From the NCBI GenBank assembly GCA_025462725.1, contig JAOAPE010000011.1, positions 372,001 through 436,000 of the forward strand: a stretch of 64,000 nucleotides of DNA, written 5' to 3'. The notes beneath the pieces were generated by a model that saw only the letters and a program-made list of their open reading frames with translations, was not told the DNA's origin and did no database searches. Shown here one piece after another: positions 30,220-37,656 of the stretch. Made by a program: the position numbers and the translations under genes. Source of the stretch: Terriglobales bacterium. Lineage in GTDB: Bacteria > Acidobacteriota > Terriglobia > Terriglobales > Acidobacteriaceae. The stretch's first letter is position 1, and every line of letters begins with the position of its first letter.

Positions 30220-30800
30220 TTCTTGATCACCGCATAGCCAAGTTCAGTCATCTTCTGCTGAATGGCTTTCTCTAGATCGCTGTCCGACATCTCGCGCAGC
30301 TTCACTTGAACTTCGCTCAACGTCTCCAGTCTGTCTGTAAATAGCTTCTCGTGTTTGCCCAGAAGCTCTAATGCGCCGCGCTTGTCGGCCAGTTTGAAGC
30401 GAGTCCTTTGTACCTTCTCGCGTCTTCCATCCCCGGCTCCACCGGCGGCTTCATCAATGGTGATTTCTTGAATCGCTGCGGCCTGCTCTCTGGTTAGCTT
30501 GGAGAAATCAACGAATGCCTCGCCGGTAGGCGTGATGGTCATGTAATCCATCATGTTCGCGTAGCCGATATAACTGAGCTCTCGTATGACAGCGTCGGCA
30601 CTGTGTTGAGTGCGCTTAGATCTTGCTTCCATACTTTGGGCTATCGCTTCGCGGATTCTAGTTTTACCTAGTAGCTGTGAACCAATCTTGTTGGCTGTCC
30701 TGGCGCTATATCCCGCCCTGAGAGCTGCTTTGGTGGCGTTTAAGTCCAACATGTACTCTTCTACGAATCGCGCCTGTTTAGGCTCCAGTGATTTGCTCAT
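30216..30800 (-). CDS. terS: Terminase small subunit (Terminase_2 type)
   Basis: This 194-residue protein recognises the packaging site on phage or satellite DNA. The N-terminal helix-turn-helix (KQARFVEEYMLDLNATKAAL, then RAGYSARTANKIGSQLL) is the hallmark of Terminase_2 small subunits. A helical oligomerisation region (REAIAQSMEARSKR) and an acidic C-terminal tail follow. The length is normal. No large subunit (Walker ATPase/nuclease) is encoded anywhere in the element, the situation in satellites that redirect a helper's large subunit. ATGA overlaps link it to genes on both sides. Confidence 0.9.
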   Translation of the reverse strand: MSKSLEPKQARFVEEYMLDLNATKAALRAGYSARTANKIGSQLLGKTRIREAIAQSMEARSKRTQHSADAVIRELSYIGYANMMDYMTITPTGEAFVDFSKLTREQAAAIQEITIDEAAGGAGDGRREKVQRTRFKLADKRGALELLGKHEKLFTDRLETLSEVQVKLREMSDSDLEKAIQQKMTELGYAVIKK

Positions 30801-31150
30801 TGCACCGCCTTTGTCCGCGAAGGACAGGTCTGGGTCTCAATCTGGAAGAGCACCCAAGCAGCAACAATTGCTGAACTTGGCTTTCCCTCGACCGCCTCGG
30901 TTATCAACCTGTGGACGATTTGGTGTGCGAAGGTCTGCTCTTTGCTCTGCTCCATGAGCAACGGCTCTAGTTCGGCACCAAGCAGCTGGACAAACCATTC
31001 GCCTAAGTGAGTAAGTTCAGGTGCCGGGCGCTGCATAGGCTGCGTAGACTCGCCTTCAATTCGTTGAGCGTCCCGGCTAATAACATCGCCCAAAGCCTTT
31101 AGAAACTGCTCATGCGCTGGCCTTTTCTGCTCGATCTCTGATCTCTTCAT
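30797..31150 (-). CDS. Hypothetical protein upstream of terS (117 aa)
   Basis: A helical protein with a basic N-terminus (MKRSEIEQKRPAHEQFL) and a longer helical region (TFAHQIVHRLITEAVEGK). AGGTGAAAG precedes the ATG. Its end overlaps the terS start (ATGA), so it is the leading gene of the packaging cluster. No known domain is recognised. A protein immediately before TerS may be a regulator or an adapter. Confidence 0.55.
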   Translation of the reverse strand: MKRSEIEQKRPAHEQFLKALGDVISRDAQRIEGESTQPMQRPAPELTHLGEWFVQLLGAELEPLLMEQSKEQTFAHQIVHRLITEAVEGKPSSAIVAAWVLFQIETQTCPSRTKAVQ

Positions 31151-31171
31151 CTTTCACCTCGTGCAGTAAAA

Positions 31172-31191
31172 AACCCGCCTCTCAGCGGGTT
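31172..31191 (-). terminator. Intrinsic terminator at the right end of the element
   Basis: On the minus strand AACCCGC-loop-GCGGGTT is followed by TTTTTT. Reading leftward it would stop host transcripts before the terS cluster. It leaves very little space for the cluster's own promoter. Confidence 0.75.
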
Positions 31192-31208
31192 AGTTACTCG
31201 TGTTTTCT

Positions 31209-31227
31209 TGCGGTACAACTGCGGTAC
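31209..31227 (+). promoter_or_regulatory. Candidate integrase arm-type sites (right)
   Basis: TGCGGTAC occurs at 31209 and 31220 with the same 11-base spacing and orientation as the pair near the left end. The pair lies 82 bases inside the right core repeat, versus 23 bases on the left, giving the asymmetry usual for phage attachment regions. Confidence 0.65.
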
Positions 31228-31309
31228 AACTCACCTCTGCTGGCGTTCCGCTATGCTCTAAACGACTCTCAATGCCGCCTAAGTATTTGAGTTACCGTAA
31301 GGGAGATGA

Positions 31310-31332
31310 TTCGATTCCCCCTCCCGGCACCA
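31310..31332 (+). other. attR core: second copy of the 23-bp tRNA-end repeat
   Basis: This is an exact copy of 9456-9478, including the CCA. It marks the right boundary of the element. Host sequence with the 3' end of the ADOP permease gene follows after 14 bases. Confidence 0.93.
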
Positions 31333-31346
31333 ATCCTTCAGGACGT

Positions 31347-34028
31347 TTATTCGTATCGCAATGCAATGATTGGGTCCACTTTGGTTGCCCTTCGCGCTGG
31401 AATATAGCAAGCCAGCAGCGCTGTTCCCATCAGGAGCAGTATCACACCCGCAAACGTCAGGGGATCCGTGGCAGTCACGCCGAAAAGCAATGACTTCACC
31501 GTACGTGTCAGAGCGAGTGCGCCACTGATCCCAATCACAACTCCGATAAGAATCGTGCGCATTCCTTGGCCCAGGATCAATCTTAGAATCTCGCCGGTGG
31601 CTGCCCCGAGTGCCACACGAATGCCAATCTCTCGAGTGCGGCGTGTGACCGAATAGGCCATCACTCCGAACACTCCTGTGGTCGCGAGCAGCAGTGCGCT
31701 GATGCCGAAGAATCCGATAAGGATCAGATTGAATCTTCGCGATCCCAACGATGCAGAATAGATCTGTGAAAACGTACGGAACTTCACCGGGATCTCAGGA
31801 TCCAGATCCTTCAAGATGCCGCGAGCGGTGGAGGTCACCGACTCCACGTCTGTGTCGCTAAGCATCGTCACGGTCATCGTCGAACGTGGCCGCTGGAACA
31901 GATTCACATAAACAGTCGGAGCTGGTGGCGCCTCCAGACCATACTCGTGGGTGTCGCCAACAATGCCAATGACGGTAAGCAGACGGACATCTCCGTCCAT
32001 GTTTCCAAACTCGATAGTCTGGCCGAGGGGATCCTGGTTTGGCCATCGGGTGCGTGCCAGTGATTCGCTGATGACCGCAACGTGTGGAGAATTTGCACCA
32101 TCGCGCTCATCAAAGAATCTTCCCCGAATCAGCGGGATTCCGAGCGCCTGGAAGTATCCTTCCGTGGCTACGCCAAAATCCGCATTGCCAAGACGCTCCT
32201 TTTGATTGAACAAGGCGCCAAGACCGTCCGGCGTCTTCGGCATCTCATTCTGCGCGATAAGAACAAACGTCCCGTCCGGAAGGCCACCATCCATGGGTAG
32301 GCCACTGACAGCGCCAACCTTCTGCACGCCCGGAATCTGCTTCAAGCGGTCAATCAGGTTTGAATAGAAAACTCCTTGGCTCGCCTTCGCTTTGGGATCA
32401 TTCAGCGACGGTAGAGCGACGTCCATAGTAATGATCTTGTCCACACGGAAGCCAGGATTCACTTCCAGCACTTTCATCAAGCTGCGGCCTAACAATCCTG
32501 CTCCAATCACAAGGACCAATGTGATCGCAATCTGCGCCGCCACGATCACCCGTCCGAGGTACTGGCTGCCTTCTGACCCAGTTTGCCCACGGCCTTCGCC
32601 CGCGAATCCATCGCGCACTTCTCCTGAAGTGGAACGTGCTGCGGTGAAAGTTCCCAACGCAGCGGCGACGATCGTGCAAAGAAAGAAAGCAAACACAAGT
32701 ACAGGGATGCTGATAGAGACGCTGTCCAAGCGCGGTAGATTAGCCGGAGCCAGCGCAACTAGCCCGGTTACGCCGGCGAATGCTCCCAGAACGCCGAGTG
32801 CGCCGCCCACCGACGACAGCAAGAAAGCTTCGGTCAGCAATTGCCGGACAAGTCTTCCCCGTGTCGCACCCAGGGCGCGACGAATCGCGAGTTCGCGTTC
32901 CCTTACTGACAACTGGGCGAGCAGAAGATTCGCAACATTCGCGCAAGCTACCATGAGCAGAAAACCCACTGCGCCCAGCAGGATCAGGAGCGTGGAGCGG
33001 GCCTTTCCCGTGATCGACTCCTGCAGCGGAATCACTTTTCCATCTTTGAGAAGATAATCGCCTTGCTCGCTGGAAGAATCGTGAATACGCCGTGCGATCG
33101 TGCCGATGTCAGCGTTAGCTTGCTCCACCGTGACACCGTCACGCAGTCGCCCGACTGCGCTGTAGTTGTGCGCTGTCCTGCTGATGTTCTCGCCTTCTAA
33201 GTCTGAAGGAACCCAAAGTTCGACGTCCGCCGGAAAATTGAATCCGACAGGGAGCACGCCGACCACGGAGTAAACAGCGTTGTCAATCTTCAGGTGTGCT
33301 TGCGAGAGATCCTCTGGCGATCCAAGATGCTGTTTCCAGTATCCATAGCTGACTAGAACCGTGGGGCCAGCAACTTTTTTTGCATCGTTGGCGTTGAAGC
33401 CGCGTCCAAGCGTGGGCTGGATGCCAAAAACTTTGAAAAAGTCCGGCGAGACATGTGCAACCCTCGTCCGCGAGGGCGTCGTAGTTCCTGAAACAGATGC
33501 AATAAACTCGTTGTACTTGGCGATACTCTGAAAGCTGCGGTTTTGATCACGAAGGTCGTCGAAGTTCGGGTCGGCGATGCGCGACGGCCTGCCCTTGGAT
33601 GTGACTTCAAAAACGGCCATGATCCTGTTGGCATCGGGATATGGGAGCGGACGAAGTAGTACGCCATATACCACGCTAAAGATTGCCGTTGTAACACCTA
33701 TCCCCAACGCAAGAGTTATGACGGCAACAGCAGTTGAGCCCGGATTTTTGCGGAGTTGCCGCACAGCATAGCGGCAATCAGAGAGCACGGACAAAACCCA
33801 GCTTCCATGGCGTTTCTCGCGAACCTGTTCTTTCACTTGTTCAATACCTCCAAGTTCGATCTTCGCTGCACGTTCCGCTTCTTTCGCAGACATTCCCGCT
33901 TCCACGTTTTGTTCAATCAGCATTTGCAGGTGGGAATCGATCTCCCGATCGAGATCCAAATCGGCGTGGTTGGCGCTAGAAAGATTTCGTAGCAAACTTC
34001 GGATTTTCGCAAATATCGGCATGCGCAT
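31347..34028 (-). CDS. ADOP-type MacB-like ABC permease
   Basis: This 893-residue protein belongs to the acidobacterial duplicated orphan permease family. It has an N-terminal cytoplasmic helical region (about 1-75, DLDREIDSHLQM), a first MacB periplasmic core and FtsX-like transmembrane block (about 80-470), and a second copy (about 480-893, SRRFNLILIGFFGISALLLATTGVFG and later membrane helices). It has no ATPase domain. Such permeases are thought to export small molecules or to act in sensing with a separate ATPase. It is paired with the adjacent PadR regulator, as is usual for ADOPs. The start could be the first or third codon. Confidence 0.88.
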   Translation of the reverse strand: MRMPIFAKIRSLLRNLSSANHADLDLDREIDSHLQMLIEQNVEAGMSAKEAERAAKIELGGIEQVKEQVREKRHGSWVLSVLSDCRYAVRQLRKNPGSTAVAVITLALGIGVTTAIFSVVYGVLLRPLPYPDANRIMAVFEVTSKGRPSRIADPNFDDLRDQNRSFQSIAKYNEFIASVSGTTTPSRTRVAHVSPDFFKVFGIQPTLGRGFNANDAKKVAGPTVLVSYGYWKQHLGSPEDLSQAHLKIDNAVYSVVGVLPVGFNFPADVELWVPSDLEGENISRTAHNYSAVGRLRDGVTVEQANADIGTIARRIHDSSSEQGDYLLKDGKVIPLQESITGKARSTLLILLGAVGFLLMVACANVANLLLAQLSVRERELAIRRALGATRGRLVRQLLTEAFLLSSVGGALGVLGAFAGVTGLVALAPANLPRLDSVSISIPVLVFAFFLCTIVAAALGTFTAARSTSGEVRDGFAGEGRGQTGSEGSQYLGRVIVAAQIAITLVLVIGAGLLGRSLMKVLEVNPGFRVDKIITMDVALPSLNDPKAKASQGVFYSNLIDRLKQIPGVQKVGAVSGLPMDGGLPDGTFVLIAQNEMPKTPDGLGALFNQKERLGNADFGVATEGYFQALGIPLIRGRFFDERDGANSPHVAVISESLARTRWPNQDPLGQTIEFGNMDGDVRLLTVIGIVGDTHEYGLEAPPAPTVYVNLFQRPRSTMTVTMLSDTDVESVTSTARGILKDLDPEIPVKFRTFSQIYSASLGSRRFNLILIGFFGISALLLATTGVFGVMAYSVTRRTREIGIRVALGAATGEILRLILGQGMRTILIGVVIGISGALALTRTVKSLLFGVTATDPLTFAGVILLLMGTALLACYIPARRATKVDPIIALRYE

Positions 34029-34035
34029 GCCCTCG

Positions 34036-34368
34036 CTACGAGGATTTCAACGCTTGTGCGATGGCCCACGTGATTCGGCCCCATCGCTCGGTGTCTACTT
34101 CGAGCTGCTTCAGGCCAGACTTAGACAAGCGATAATATTTGGCGCGTCGATTATTTTCTGACTCTCCCCAAAAGGATGAGAGCCAGCCTTCTTCTTCCAT
34201 CCGGTGCAGGGCGGGGAAGAGAGAGCCCGGCTTAACTAGAAAAGTGCCGCCTGAAATTTGCTGAATTCGGCGCGAGATCCCCAATCCATGTAACTCGCCA
34301 GCGACGAGCGCTTTCAAGATCAACATGTCCAGGGTGCCTTGCACGAGGGTTGTCGGTTCAGAGTTCAA
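34036..34368 (-). CDS. PadR-family transcriptional regulator
   Basis: This 110-residue winged helix-turn-helix protein of the PadR type reads GTLDMLILKAL, then GLGISRRIQQISGGTFLVKPGSLFPALHRMEEEGWL. A short C-terminal dimerisation helix (LEVDTERWGRITWAIAQAL) follows. It ends 7 bases before the ADOP permease start, so the two are co-transcribed, and it probably represses this operon in response to a substrate. A palindrome around the promoter just upstream is a likely autoregulatory site. Confidence 0.9.
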   Translation of the reverse strand: MNSEPTTLVQGTLDMLILKALVAGELHGLGISRRIQQISGGTFLVKPGSLFPALHRMEEEGWLSSFWGESENNRRAKYYRLSKSGLKQLEVDTERWGRITWAIAQALKSS

Positions 34369-34389
34369 AACGGTTCTCGTATCGGTCGT

Positions 34390-34426
34390 CTATACGAACG
34401 ATAGCGCCTTACGTATAGAGTGTCAA
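34390..34426 (-). promoter_or_regulatory. PadR-ADOP promoter with overlapping operator palindrome
   Basis: On the minus strand TTGACA (34426-34421) is followed after 17 bases by TATCGT (34403-34398). A perfect 7-bp inverted repeat, CTATACG / CGTATAG (34390-34396 and 34412-34418), brackets the -10 box. It is likely to be bound by the PadR regulator. Confidence 0.65.
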
Positions 34427-34815
34427 TAGGAGAGATCGGATTGTCGATTACGGCGCGGCTCGCCAATCAAGCTTGTGATGGTCTGAAGAAGAAGTTCGGG
34501 ATCGCCTTTGCGCACGAACCCAGCAGCGATCGGTTCCATATCTTGCGGTAGCCATGCATGGTCAGACAAAACCAGAATGGGGACGCCGGGGAAACTGCTG
34601 ATGAGTTGGCGAGCAACGTCTAAAGCAGTCACAGTACCGAAGTAGTTGTAGTCCATGATCGCGAGATCTATACGCTCGGCTAGCGGCAATTCCAGGTCGG
34701 CGCTCTTCACCAATGTGCAAAGCGAGTTAAAGCCGCCTTGGTTCACAACCCAGGAGTACAGTTTCAGGTGCAGGGGGTCGTCGTCGAGGATCAGGACAGT
34801 ATTTTTGGCAGCCAC
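34423..34815 (-). CDS. Single-domain response regulator
   Basis: This 130-residue receiver domain has the acidic triad ILDDDP, phospho-acceptor Asp in AIMDYNYFG, switch SDH, and Lys in FVRKGDP. No output domain is present. The GTG start at 34815 is chosen because AAGGGGC lies seven bases upstream; a longer reading has no ribosome site. It is divergent from the TonB receptor/YfiR/kinase operon and could be the target of that CHASE8 kinase. This pairing is inferred from proximity. Confidence 0.78.
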   Translation of the reverse strand: MAAKNTVLILDDDPLHLKLYSWVVNQGGFNSLCTLVKSADLELPLAERIDLAIMDYNYFGTVTALDVARQLISSFPGVPILVLSDHAWLPQDMEPIAAGFVRKGDPELLLQTITSLIGEPRRNRQSDLSY

Positions 34816-35035
34816 GGTAAATGCCCCTTGCAGTTTTTTTCGTCGAAAATCAGGAACAATGCAACCTGAGTAGGTGAAACTGCATCGGCAGAGGGGCGAA
34901 ATTGCGGAACTTAAGCCCTGTTGCAAACTAGCTTCAGACGTTACACTATGCGCTGTTCTGTGAATTGTTTTTTCTAAAATACAACAAGCAAGCGAACTCA
35001 TCCATAACAATCGCAAAAAGGTTTCCAAACGAAAG

Positions 35036-37087
35036 ATGCTACTTCTGCGTCGTAAATCTCGTTGTTGCCGAATGTGTGCCGTGCTGCTCTTTTGCGCCTT
35101 GACGATTGAGCTTCATGGGCAAAGCGGGCCATCGGATGGGCAAAAGGACGCCGTTCTTCTTACGCATTTGAGCTTGGAGCAATTGGGAAATCTCGAAGTG
35201 GTGACTGCATCGAAAGAACCGGAGCAGATTTGGCGGACGGCGGCGGCTATCACCGTCATCTCACAGCAGGAGATTCGTCGCTCCGGAGTCACAAGCATTC
35301 CTGAGGCATTGCGGTTGGCACCGGGCGTGGAAGTGGGACGCGTCAGCGCTACGACATGGGCGATCGGCATTCGCGGCCTCGAAAGCAATCTTTCGAAGTC
35401 AGTGTTGGTGTTGGTCGATGGCCGCAGTGTGTTCACGCCATTCTTTTCGGGGGTCTTCTGGGACCAGCAAGATGTCGTGCTCGAAGACATCGATCGTATA
35501 GAGGTGATTCGCGGTCCCGGAGGAACTATATGGGGTCCCAACGCCGTGAATGGCGTGATCAACATCATCACAAAGAGCGCGAAGGACACTCACGGCACAC
35601 TGGTTTCGATCGTTGCGGGTGACGTTGACCGCGTTGTAGCAGCCGCTCGTTACGGCGGCGGCAACTCCAAAGGTTTTGACTACCGCATCTTCGCAAAAGG
35701 ATTCGATCGCGGACCGGAGTTTCATCCAGACAACGACAACTATGATCAGTGGTATCAGGCCCGTGGTGGCTTTCGCATGGATTGGGGGTCGAGTGAGCGC
35801 GACAATTTCACCGTTCAAGGTGACATGTACAAAGGTGATTCGCCCCGAAAAGCGGGCATTGGCAGCTTGAATCCGCCACAAGTTGGACAATTCCTCACTG
35901 CCGATGACCAGATCTCAGGCGGCGATCTCCTCGCGCGCTGGCGACGCAATCTCGACAACGGTTCAGATATTTATCTCCAGGCATATTTTGACCGGACTAT
36001 CCGCACTGGTCTGGTTTATGGCGAAGGTAGAAGCACCTTCGATTTTGATTTCCTTTACCGCTTGAAGATGGGCGAACGAAACAAGGTCAGCGTGGGAGCT
36101 GGGCTTCGATGGAGTCCATACAGCTTCGAGCAGACAAATCAAGGCGTCGACATATTGCCGCACCAGGCTACAGACCATAACCATAGCGCCTTTCTGCAAG
36201 ACGAGATTGACTTGGTTCCCAAGCGCCTCTCTCTCACGTTGGGCATGAAGCTCGAACACAACAATTTCAGCGGCTTTGACGCCCAGCCCACCGCTCGAGT
36301 CCTGTGGACACCGCGAGAACACCAGACGTTCTGGGCAGCGGTGACCCGCGCAGTGACAACTCCTTCAAGGCTGGAAGAAGGATTCAACCTTCAAGGCGTC
36401 GCCAGTGTCACGCCACTCATCATCGTGCGTGTTTCCGGCAATCCGCAATTCCGCTCAGAGAGCTTGGTCGGATACGAAGGAGGATACCGCCAACTCTGGG
36501 GCAAGTCGGCATATCTCGACCTCGCGGTCTTTCACAACGCGTACAACAATCTGCAAAGCTTTGGGTCGCCCGTCGTTACAGTTGAGCCCACACCTGCTCC
36601 TCCACGGACAGTTTTGAATATTCCGTATGCGAATGACATCGCGGGAGCTACCGATGGATTTGAGATTGCGCCTACATGGAGTCCGCTGCAGCGATGGCGT
36701 CTGGCGGGCTCATATTCCTTCGTCACTACCGGATTGCACGCCAGCAACGGCACGTCGAATATCAGTTCCACTGGTTCCATCCAAACTTATGAAGGCTCAA
36801 CACCGCGGCACCAATTCGAAATTCGTTCGTATTTAACGCTTCCACGTTCTTTCGAGTTCGACTCCACTTATCGTTATTACACTTCGTTGCCTGGGCAATC
36901 CCTTGCGGGATATCAGACTGCCGACGTGCGCGTGGGTTGGAATGTTCGCGCATTGCAGTTCTCTGTCACAGGACAGAATCTGCTTCAGCCTTCTCACTAC
37001 GAGTGGGGAACGGGCGACCCCAACATTCCGCCTGTTGGAATACGCAGAGCCATTTATGGCCGAGTCGTATGGACGAGCAGCCGTTGA
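35036..37087 (+). CDS. TonB-dependent outer-membrane receptor
   Basis: This 683-residue protein has a signal peptide (about 8-28) followed by the TonB receptor plug domain (about 55-185: TVISQQEIRRSGVTSIPEAL, LVLVDGRSVF, DIDRIEVIRGPGGTIWGPNAVNGVINIITK) and a beta-barrel. It takes up an unknown ligand with energy from TonB. It is the first gene of a tight operon with a YfiR-like periplasmic protein and a sensor kinase, so the barrel may bring in or sense the signal ligand rather than only a nutrient. Confidence 0.92.
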   Translation: MLLLRRKSRCCRMCAVLLFCALTIELHGQSGPSDGQKDAVLLTHLSLEQLGNLEVVTASKEPEQIWRTAAAITVISQQEIRRSGVTSIPEALRLAPGVEVGRVSATTWAIGIRGLESNLSKSVLVLVDGRSVFTPFFSGVFWDQQDVVLEDIDRIEVIRGPGGTIWGPNAVNGVINIITKSAKDTHGTLVSIVAGDVDRVVAAARYGGGNSKGFDYRIFAKGFDRGPEFHPDNDNYDQWYQARGGFRMDWGSSERDNFTVQGDMYKGDSPRKAGIGSLNPPQVGQFLTADDQISGGDLLARWRRNLDNGSDIYLQAYFDRTIRTGLVYGEGRSTFDFDFLYRLKMGERNKVSVGAGLRWSPYSFEQTNQGVDILPHQATDHNHSAFLQDEIDLVPKRLSLTLGMKLEHNNFSGFDAQPTARVLWTPREHQTFWAAVTRAVTTPSRLEEGFNLQGVASVTPLIIVRVSGNPQFRSESLVGYEGGYRQLWGKSAYLDLAVFHNAYNNLQSFGSPVVTVEPTPAPPRTVLNIPYANDIAGATDGFEIAPTWSPLQRWRLAGSYSFVTTGLHASNGTSNISSTGSIQTYEGSTPRHQFEIRSYLTLPRSFEFDSTYRYYTSLPGQSLAGYQTADVRVGWNVRALQFSVTGQNLLQPSHYEWGTGDPNIPPVGIRRAIYGRVVWTSSR

Positions 37088-37656
37088 TCTCTCCTAGATT
37101 GTTTTCGCGCCTGCAATTGCTCGTACTTCTTGTGCCAGCCCTCGCTACAACGTCTTCGGCGCAGGCTCGAGCTACGGAGTATCAGGTCAAAGCCGCGTAC
37201 CTTTACAACTTCGGAAAATTTGTCTCATGGCCGCCGGCACAGACGAACGACGGTGATTCCTTCGGGGTGTGCGTTCTCGGAAAAGATCCCTTCGGCTCAT
37301 CACTCGATGCGACCATCGCAAACGCCACCGTCGCCAACAAAAAGATAGTAGCAAAACGGATCACGAGTGCTGACGAAGCCGTCGGCTGTCGGATCGTGTT
37401 CATCGGCAATTCTGAAGCCGCAAGGCTTGAGAAGCTTTTACCGTCCCTGAACAAGATGGGAGCGCTCACGGTCAGTGATATTCCGCGATTCATCAATCGC
37501 GGCGGTATGATCCAGTTCGTGCTGAACGAGAACCGTATTCGTTTCGAGGTGAATCTCACCCCTGCCGAGACGGCCGGGCTTACACTGAGTTCGGAGTTAT
37601 TAAAAGTGGCCGCTTCCGTAAAGCGGATAAGCGCACCAGGAGGCGCACAGCCATGA
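37069..37656 (+). CDS. YfiR-like periplasmic protein (DUF4154)
   Basis: In this 195-residue protein a signal peptide (LQLLVLLVPALATTSSAQA) is followed by the YfiR fold: EYQVKAAYLYNFGKFVSWP, ITSADEAVGCRIVFIGNSE, GMIQFVLNENRIRFEVN. YfiR in Pseudomonas binds the periplasmic sensor part of YfiN and represses it. The start at 37069 is an ATG overlapping the receptor gene's end. It overlaps the downstream kinase (ATGA), so receptor, YfiR and kinase form one translationally coupled unit. Confidence 0.82.
   Translation: MDEQPLISPRLFSRLQLLVLLVPALATTSSAQARATEYQVKAAYLYNFGKFVSWPPAQTNDGDSFGVCVLGKDPFGSSLDATIANATVANKKIVAKRITSADEAVGCRIVFIGNSEAARLEKLLPSLNKMGALTVSDIPRFINRGGMIQFVLNENRIRFEVNLTPAETAGLTLSSELLKVAASVKRISAPGGAQP

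Larger units (their letters stand above)
9479..31332. mobile_element. 21.85-kb integrated phage-satellite-like (PICI-like) element in tRNA-Leu
   Basis: The element is bounded by 23-bp direct repeats (tRNA 3' end). The leftmost gene is a tyrosine integrase reading toward the tRNA. Three parts are seen. The left module (9.5-19 kb, all minus strand) holds integrase, an AlpA-like protein, a DnaB-type helicase, an initiator-like protein and small regulators. The centre (19.3-27.1 kb) is mixed-strand cargo: PD-(D/E)XK, HEPN, HNH and secreted proteins. The right module (27.1-31.2 kb, minus strand) holds the small terminase subunit and two structural-like proteins. No large terminase, portal, protease, capsid, tail or lysis gene was found. 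Small terminase without large terminase is a hallmark of satellites that hijack a helper phage. A prophage with a large deletion remains possible. Confidence 0.8.

Noticed and set aside
9479-31332. A complete prophage
   Set aside because: Integrase, replication genes and a small terminase are present, but no large terminase, portal, capsid or tail gene can be recognised. It is too short for a complete tailed phage of this gene content.
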